DNA of 64,000 nucleotides, from assembly GCF_002210295.1 (NCBI RefSeq), contig NZ_MWQH01000010.1, positions 1 to 64,000 on the forward strand, written 5' to 3'. The notes below the pieces were generated by a model. That model searched no databases. It was not told where the DNA came from and saw nothing but the letters and a program-made list of their open reading frames with translations. This DNA is from Fibrobacter sp. UWB5 (GTDB taxonomy: Bacteria > Fibrobacterota > Fibrobacteria > Fibrobacterales > Fibrobacteraceae). Below, piece by piece: positions 60,194 to 64,000 of the stretch (within the stretch, counting starts at the first letter, position 1; the number at the start of each line of letters is the position of its first letter). Made by a program: the position numbers and the translations under genes.

Positions 60194-60799
60194 TTACTTG
60201 TTATGGTGCTTGTCGTGGTTGGGGCAGCCGCAGCCACCGTTACCGTCGCAGTTTTCCTTGTGGCCTTCGCCGCCACATTCGCATTCGTGGCCTTCTTCGC
60301 CGCACTTGCATTCGCTTTCGCCGTCGCCACCGCAGCAGCAGTGGTGACCCATAGGCTTCAGGTCTTCTTCGGTAGCTTCGCGCACGGAAACGACTTCGAT
60401 GGCGAAATTCAGGTTCTGGCCGGCGAGTTCGTGGTTGGCGTCGATGACGGCGGTCTTTTCAGAAACGGACTTCACGCGGATCGGCATCGGGCCGGCCGGA
60501 GTCTGGGCGTAGAACATCATGCCTTCGACCACCTTGTCGACACCCTGGAAAACGTCCAGCGGGACTTCCTGGGTCATTTCTTCGTTGTATTCGCCGTAGC
60601 CTTCGGACGGAATCACCTTGACGTCGAACTTGTCGCCCACGTCGTGGCCGACCATTGCCTTTTCGAGACCGACCACGATCATGTGGGCGCCCTGAATGTA
60701 CTGCAGCGGTTCGCGGCCTTCGGAGGAATCGATGACCTTGCCTTCGTCGGAGGTCAGGGTGTAGTGCATCTGGACAACGGTCTTGTCAGCAATCTTCAT
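60194..60799 (-). CDS. slyD: FKBP-type peptidyl-prolyl isomerase, SlyD-like
   Basis: A 201-residue cytoplasmic prolyl isomerase and chaperone. FKBP features include VVQMHYTLTSDEGKVIDSS, PLQYIQGAHMIVVGLEKAMVG and the insert-in-flap KVIPSEGYGEYNEEM. The C terminus (about 155-201) is a Cys/His cluster (GHHCCCGG, CKCGEEGHECECGG, NHDKHH) that in SlyD binds nickel and other metals for hydrogenase maturation. AAAGGA precedes the ATG; TATATTTGC at about 60846-60854 is the probable -10, giving a leader of roughly 40 nt. Confidence 0.93.
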   Translation of the reverse strand: MKIADKTVVQMHYTLTSDEGKVIDSSEGREPLQYIQGAHMIVVGLEKAMVGHDVGDKFDVKVIPSEGYGEYNEEMTQEVPLDVFQGVDKVVEGMMFYAQTPAGPMPIRVKSVSEKTAVIDANHELAGQNLNFAIEVVSVREATEEDLKPMGHHCCCGGDGESECKCGEEGHECECGGEGHKENCDGNGGCGCPNHDKHHNK

Positions 60800-60862
60800 A
60801 GAAAATCCTTTGTTTGATTTGGCGAGGAGCCGTAAGAATGGATGTGCAAATATAGTAAAAAA

Positions 60863-62989
60863 CTATTGCTTTTGATTTTCGGGCGAGGGAATAAATCGCA
60901 CTACGTCGGTGCTGCCGTTCTTTTGCGTAAGCGTCGGCGGTAATTTCTTGCCGAATCCCTGGAACTTGAGGCGTTCTTTGCGGATTCCTTTCTTGACGAG
61001 GTAGTTATAAATGAATTCGGCACGCTCGTTAGAGATTCGTTCGGCGTTTGCTCCGGCTTCGCTTGCAGAACACTGGATCTCGAGATTCATGGGGTATTGA
61101 CGCATGTAGTAAACGATGTCGTTCAATGCGGTGTAGCTCGAATTCACCAGGACCGTGTCGATACCCTTGAAGCGGATATGCTTTGCAAACGTATTGAAGT
61201 TGTGCCTCTGGTTGGTGGGGCAGCCGGAAATGTCGATAAAGGTGTTGGGTGCGGTTCCCGGGCATTGGTCTGCCCAGTCGGCGATACCGTCTCCGTCGGA
61301 ATCGAGCGGGCAACCGAGGCTGTCGATCGGGGCGCCTTCAGGTGTACCGGGACATTTGTCCTCTTCGTCAAAGATACCGTCGCCATCTTGGTCTATGCGG
61401 CAGCCGAGAATATTGACTGCGACGCCTTCGGGGGTATCGGCACATTCGTCCTTTGTGTCGGGAACGCCGTCCTTGTCGGAATCCAGGGGACATCCCGATT
61501 CGCCGACTAGTTCGCCTAGCTTGCTGTTGGGGCAGTTGTCGATATCGTCGGGGACTCCGTCACCATCGAAGTCGAGCGGGCAGCCGTTCTTGTCAATCGA
61601 AATGCCTTCGGGGGTGTCGGGACATTGGTCCGTTTCGTTGGGAATGCCGTCTTTATCCTGGTCCAAGGGGCAACCGTCATTTCCGACGGGTTCTCCGTGC
61701 GGAGTCTCGTGGCACTTGTCGTTGTTGTCGTCAATGCCGTCGCCATCGGTGTCGAGCATGCAGCCGGTAGAATCGACTGCAAAGCCGTTCGTCGTATTGG
61801 GGCACTTGTCGAGGTAATCGGCGACGCCGTCGTTGTCGTGATCCAGGGGGCAACCATTGTAATCGACTTCAAGGCCCGTGGGCGTGTTCGGGCAAAGGTC
61901 AACGATGTTGAGGATTCCGTCCTGGTCTTCGTCAACAGGGCATCCGCGGGGGTTTACCTTCTGGCCTTTAAATGTGTTCGGGCACATGTCTTTACGGTCA
62001 ATGACGCCGTCGTTGTCGTCGTCGCCCCAGCTCAGGTTGAATACCTTGCTAAGGCTAATGGCGATGGCGACTTCAGGCGAGCCGGATGTCTTGTAATGCA
62101 GGTTGTTTTTGCCAGATTTGAGGTTGACTGACAAGGCGTCTTCGGAATCGAGCTCCTTGAAGTAATGGAAACCCACGTCGCCCGAAAGGGTGAGATAGGC
62201 TTCGTAAGGCAAGTGCAGTCGCAAGCCCGGAGTGAGTCTGAAGGGGCTATTCAAGAAATGATAGCTCATTCGCGTGGAGCGCATGGGTGTTTCGCCCGAT
62301 GCTTCGAAAATCAGCGTAAGGGTCTTTTCGGGGAAGATATTGAAGCCGGCTCCCCACAGGAGGTATTTTGCCTTTTCGCCGAAATCGCTCAGAAGACCGG
62401 CGTATCCGTTAAAGGTCAGGTATTGCCTAAGGTCAAACGAAAAATGGACGTTGACGTTGGCGGCCGGATAGTTCGAGGTGAAGGCATAGGCTTCTCCATC
62501 CGACTTGACATACCAGCGGTGCCTGGGGCGGAATCCCTTTTCGGTAGAACCTGTCGGGGCAAAAAGTTCACCGCTAAGACCCAGATAAAACCATTCGTTC
62601 ACGGGAATGGAACCTTTCGCGGACAAATGCAGGTCGCCGAGACCGAAACCGTCCAAATCCGTGTTGTTGATGTCACCTTCGTAATGGAACGGTATCGATA
62701 CGCCTAGTTCAAGGTTGTCCAGGACGGCGAAACTCGCGTAAAAGGTTTCATCGTTCGAGGGCGTATTCTTTTCGAGGGTGACAAAATTGCCTTTGGAATC
62801 GGTGTAGCCGCCGTCCAGGCTCAAGGGGTTTCCGTCGCTCACCATTTCGAAGGTGCCGGAAATGTAAAGAAATCCTTGTGGAAGCGTCTTTGCCGAGGGG
62901 GCGTGAATGCCGCTCGTTGACCTTACGATTCCTACCTGAGCCAAGGCAGGAATACACATTAGGCTTAATGCGGCAAACAGCTTCTTCAT
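60863..62989 (-). CDS. Outer-membrane protein with TSP3 repeats and OmpA domain
   Basis: A 708-residue exported protein with signal peptide MKKLFAALSLMCIPALAQ. Residues 20-330 form a beta-barrel-like region. About 335-590 hold nine calcium-binding thrombospondin type 3 repeats (DxDxDG ... D.CP.TP.G ... GCP). The C-terminal domain (about 600-708; ERISNERAEFIYNYLVKKGI, RLKFQGFGKK) matches the OmpA peptidoglycan-binding fold. It likely ties the outer membrane to the wall. The ATG at 62989 is used; the longer frame is not needed for the signal peptide. Confidence 0.88.
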   Translation of the reverse strand: MKKLFAALSLMCIPALAQVGIVRSTSGIHAPSAKTLPQGFLYISGTFEMVSDGNPLSLDGGYTDSKGNFVTLEKNTPSNDETFYASFAVLDNLELGVSIPFHYEGDINNTDLDGFGLGDLHLSAKGSIPVNEWFYLGLSGELFAPTGSTEKGFRPRHRWYVKSDGEAYAFTSNYPAANVNVHFSFDLRQYLTFNGYAGLLSDFGEKAKYLLWGAGFNIFPEKTLTLIFEASGETPMRSTRMSYHFLNSPFRLTPGLRLHLPYEAYLTLSGDVGFHYFKELDSEDALSVNLKSGKNNLHYKTSGSPEVAIAISLSKVFNLSWGDDDNDGVIDRKDMCPNTFKGQKVNPRGCPVDEDQDGILNIVDLCPNTPTGLEVDYNGCPLDHDNDGVADYLDKCPNTTNGFAVDSTGCMLDTDGDGIDDNNDKCHETPHGEPVGNDGCPLDQDKDGIPNETDQCPDTPEGISIDKNGCPLDFDGDGVPDDIDNCPNSKLGELVGESGCPLDSDKDGVPDTKDECADTPEGVAVNILGCRIDQDGDGIFDEEDKCPGTPEGAPIDSLGCPLDSDGDGIADWADQCPGTAPNTFIDISGCPTNQRHNFNTFAKHIRFKGIDTVLVNSSYTALNDIVYYMRQYPMNLEIQCSASEAGANAERISNERAEFIYNYLVKKGIRKERLKFQGFGKKLPPTLTQKNGSTDVVRFIPSPENQKQ

Positions 62990-63039
62990 AATCCGCTGTA
63001 TAACATAGAAATTTAACGGATAGGGAAATTGCGATTTGT

Positions 63040-63045
63040 TATATT
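63040..63045 (+). promoter_or_regulatory. -10 box of the 63056 gene
   Basis: TATATT 10 nt before the ATG at 63056, same geometry as fabF. Confidence 0.55.
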
Positions 63046-63055
63046 TAACCCCGCA

Positions 63056-63214
63056 ATGAATGAATCGAATGAAAAACAGGAACTGCCGTCTTGGCACCGT
63101 AAGTCGCAAAAGGCCTACCGCGTAAACCGCATTATCATCATTTTGCAAATGGTTGCTGCGTTTGTCTTGGCTGGTGTCATTTGGTTCGGTGTGGAACGCG
63201 TGACTGGCAATTAG
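63056..63214 (+). CDS. Small single-pass membrane protein (52 aa)
   Basis: Begins MNESNEKQELPSW, with a basic stretch (HRKSQKAYRVNR) before one membrane helix (IIIILQMVAAFVLAGVIWFG). N terminus inside by the positive-inside rule. Function unknown. It precedes the lytic transglycosylase gene by 34 nt and may share its operon. Confidence 0.65.
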   Translation: MNESNEKQELPSWHRKSQKAYRVNRIIIILQMVAAFVLAGVIWFGVERVTGN

Positions 63215-63248
63215 GTGGCCTGTAATTAGGTGTCTGGAATTTTTTTGA

Positions 63249-64000
63249 TGAGATTTTTCTTTTTTGGCATAGTATCTTTATTCGTGTTGTTGGTGTCCGG
63301 TTGCGCAAGCAAGCCCGATATGACGCCCAAGGTTGACTCAGCAAATTCGTCCGATACGGAATCTTTTTCGGAACGGGCCCTCAAAGAAAAAATCTCGGAT
63401 TCCCTTGCGATTCGTCCCTCTTGGACCTATTACCAGTATGCCTTGCAGGCCATGGACAATCAGGAATGGCTCTTGGCCAGGCATTATCTGGATGAATCCT
63501 TAAGACAGTTGGTTTCCGAACGGTTTGATTCGACCTATAAGAATGTTTCTGCCGCTGAAGATTCGGCCTACCGTGCCAAAATGCCGCTTCGCATTGTGCG
63601 CGCCCTCGATGAAGTTTACCCCAATGTGGCTGAACTTGGCGAAAATGCCGAAAATTTTGTGCGAAACGAAGTCTCGATCGAAGGTGTGGACGCCCTTGAT
63701 GAAAGTGAAGCCGACAGCGCCGCCTTGCTTGTAATCGAAAGCTTCTTGGATACGCTCGATGTGTCGCAGTTTACGCTCCCGGTAAGGTTTAACGAACGCG
63801 TGCTGCAAGAAATCTACTATATGACCAATTCGGCTCGAGCCTTTATGTCGGGCTCGCTGAACCGAAAGACTGCCTATGATTCGCTGATTTATGCACAGCT
63901 CGATGCGGCAAAAATGCCTCGCGACTTGATTTACCTCGCCCTTGTGGAATCGGGCTTCAAGCTCAAGGCCTATAGCCGCGCCAAGGCTTCCGGCATGTGG
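63249..64000 (+). CDS. Lytic transglycosylase lipoprotein, cut by the window end
   Basis: The reading frame from ATG 63249 runs off the window after 250 codons. The N terminus MRFFFFGIVSLFVLLVSGCASKP is a lipoprotein signal with lipobox VSGC. A helical acidic region follows, and the visible end (MPRDLIYLALVESGFKLKAY, then SRAKASGMW) is the start of an SLT domain with the catalytic Glu in ALVESGF, as in MltD-type enzymes that cleave peptidoglycan glycan strands. Confidence 0.85.

Overview
The window reads as a chromosome segment of a Fibrobacter-type bacterium (phylum Fibrobacterota; gut or rumen fibre degraders). The main clues are a protein ending in a Fibrobacter succinogenes major paralogous (FISUMP) domain, several secreted proteins and lipoproteins with long poly-serine linkers, two proteins with C-terminal type IX-like sorting domains, and a Gram-negative envelope gene set (lgt, Wzi-like barrel, OmpA/TSP3 protein). 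This is inferred from protein content only; no rRNA gene is present.

Layout. (1) 1-2140: metG, core. (2) About 2150-12430: integrated accessory DNA with two convergent tyrosine recombinases, a run of unrecognised minus-strand genes with strong Shine-Dalgarno sites and shared upstream inverted repeats, a structured non-coding stretch ending in iteron-like repeats next to a possible DNA-binding gene, and a HEPN-like gene. (3) 12789-21302: three large exported proteins (FISUMP lipoprotein, GLUG/InlB-repeat surface protein, a type IX-sorted protein), with two 168-169 bp copies of a GGCTCTGT-ended MITE-like repeat. (4) 21400-27018: a second mobile module with BrnT/BrnA toxin-antitoxin, a DUF4314 remnant, serine recombinase, ArdC-like protein, SpoVG homologue with a 17-codon downstream ORF, two unknown genes and tRNA-Arg(CCT). 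Five of its genes share one upstream architecture, GACTG-N15-GACTG. The module ends in a damaged second tRNA-Arg(CCT). (5) 27069-64000: core genome. It holds an AlgX/AlgJ-like protein, HigA-like regulator, PmbA, Lgt and a transpeptidase, oligoribonuclease, FabF, a riboflavin-nusB operon, a glycosylation operon, a TPR protein with PilT, secreted and outer-membrane proteins, a U32 peptidase, a divergent DnaA, SlyD, an OmpA/TSP3 protein and a lytic transglycosylase cut by the window end.

Working together: ribE-ribBA-ribH-nusB make flavin and a transcription factor from one operon. The DUF2723 protein plus polyprenol-phosphate-mannose-type synthases look like an envelope glycosylation route. Lgt lies beside a transpeptidase and would modify the lipoproteins seen here. 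Many core genes have a TATATT-like -10 box only 6-10 nt before the start codon, implying leaderless mRNAs, while the mobile modules mostly use AAGGAG sites.

The most unusual signals are the GACTG double-box regulon, a candidate structured RNA at 23310-23546, the DnaA homologue that has lost its box VII arginine and its usual DNA-contact signature, and the tRNA-Arg pair at the island edge.
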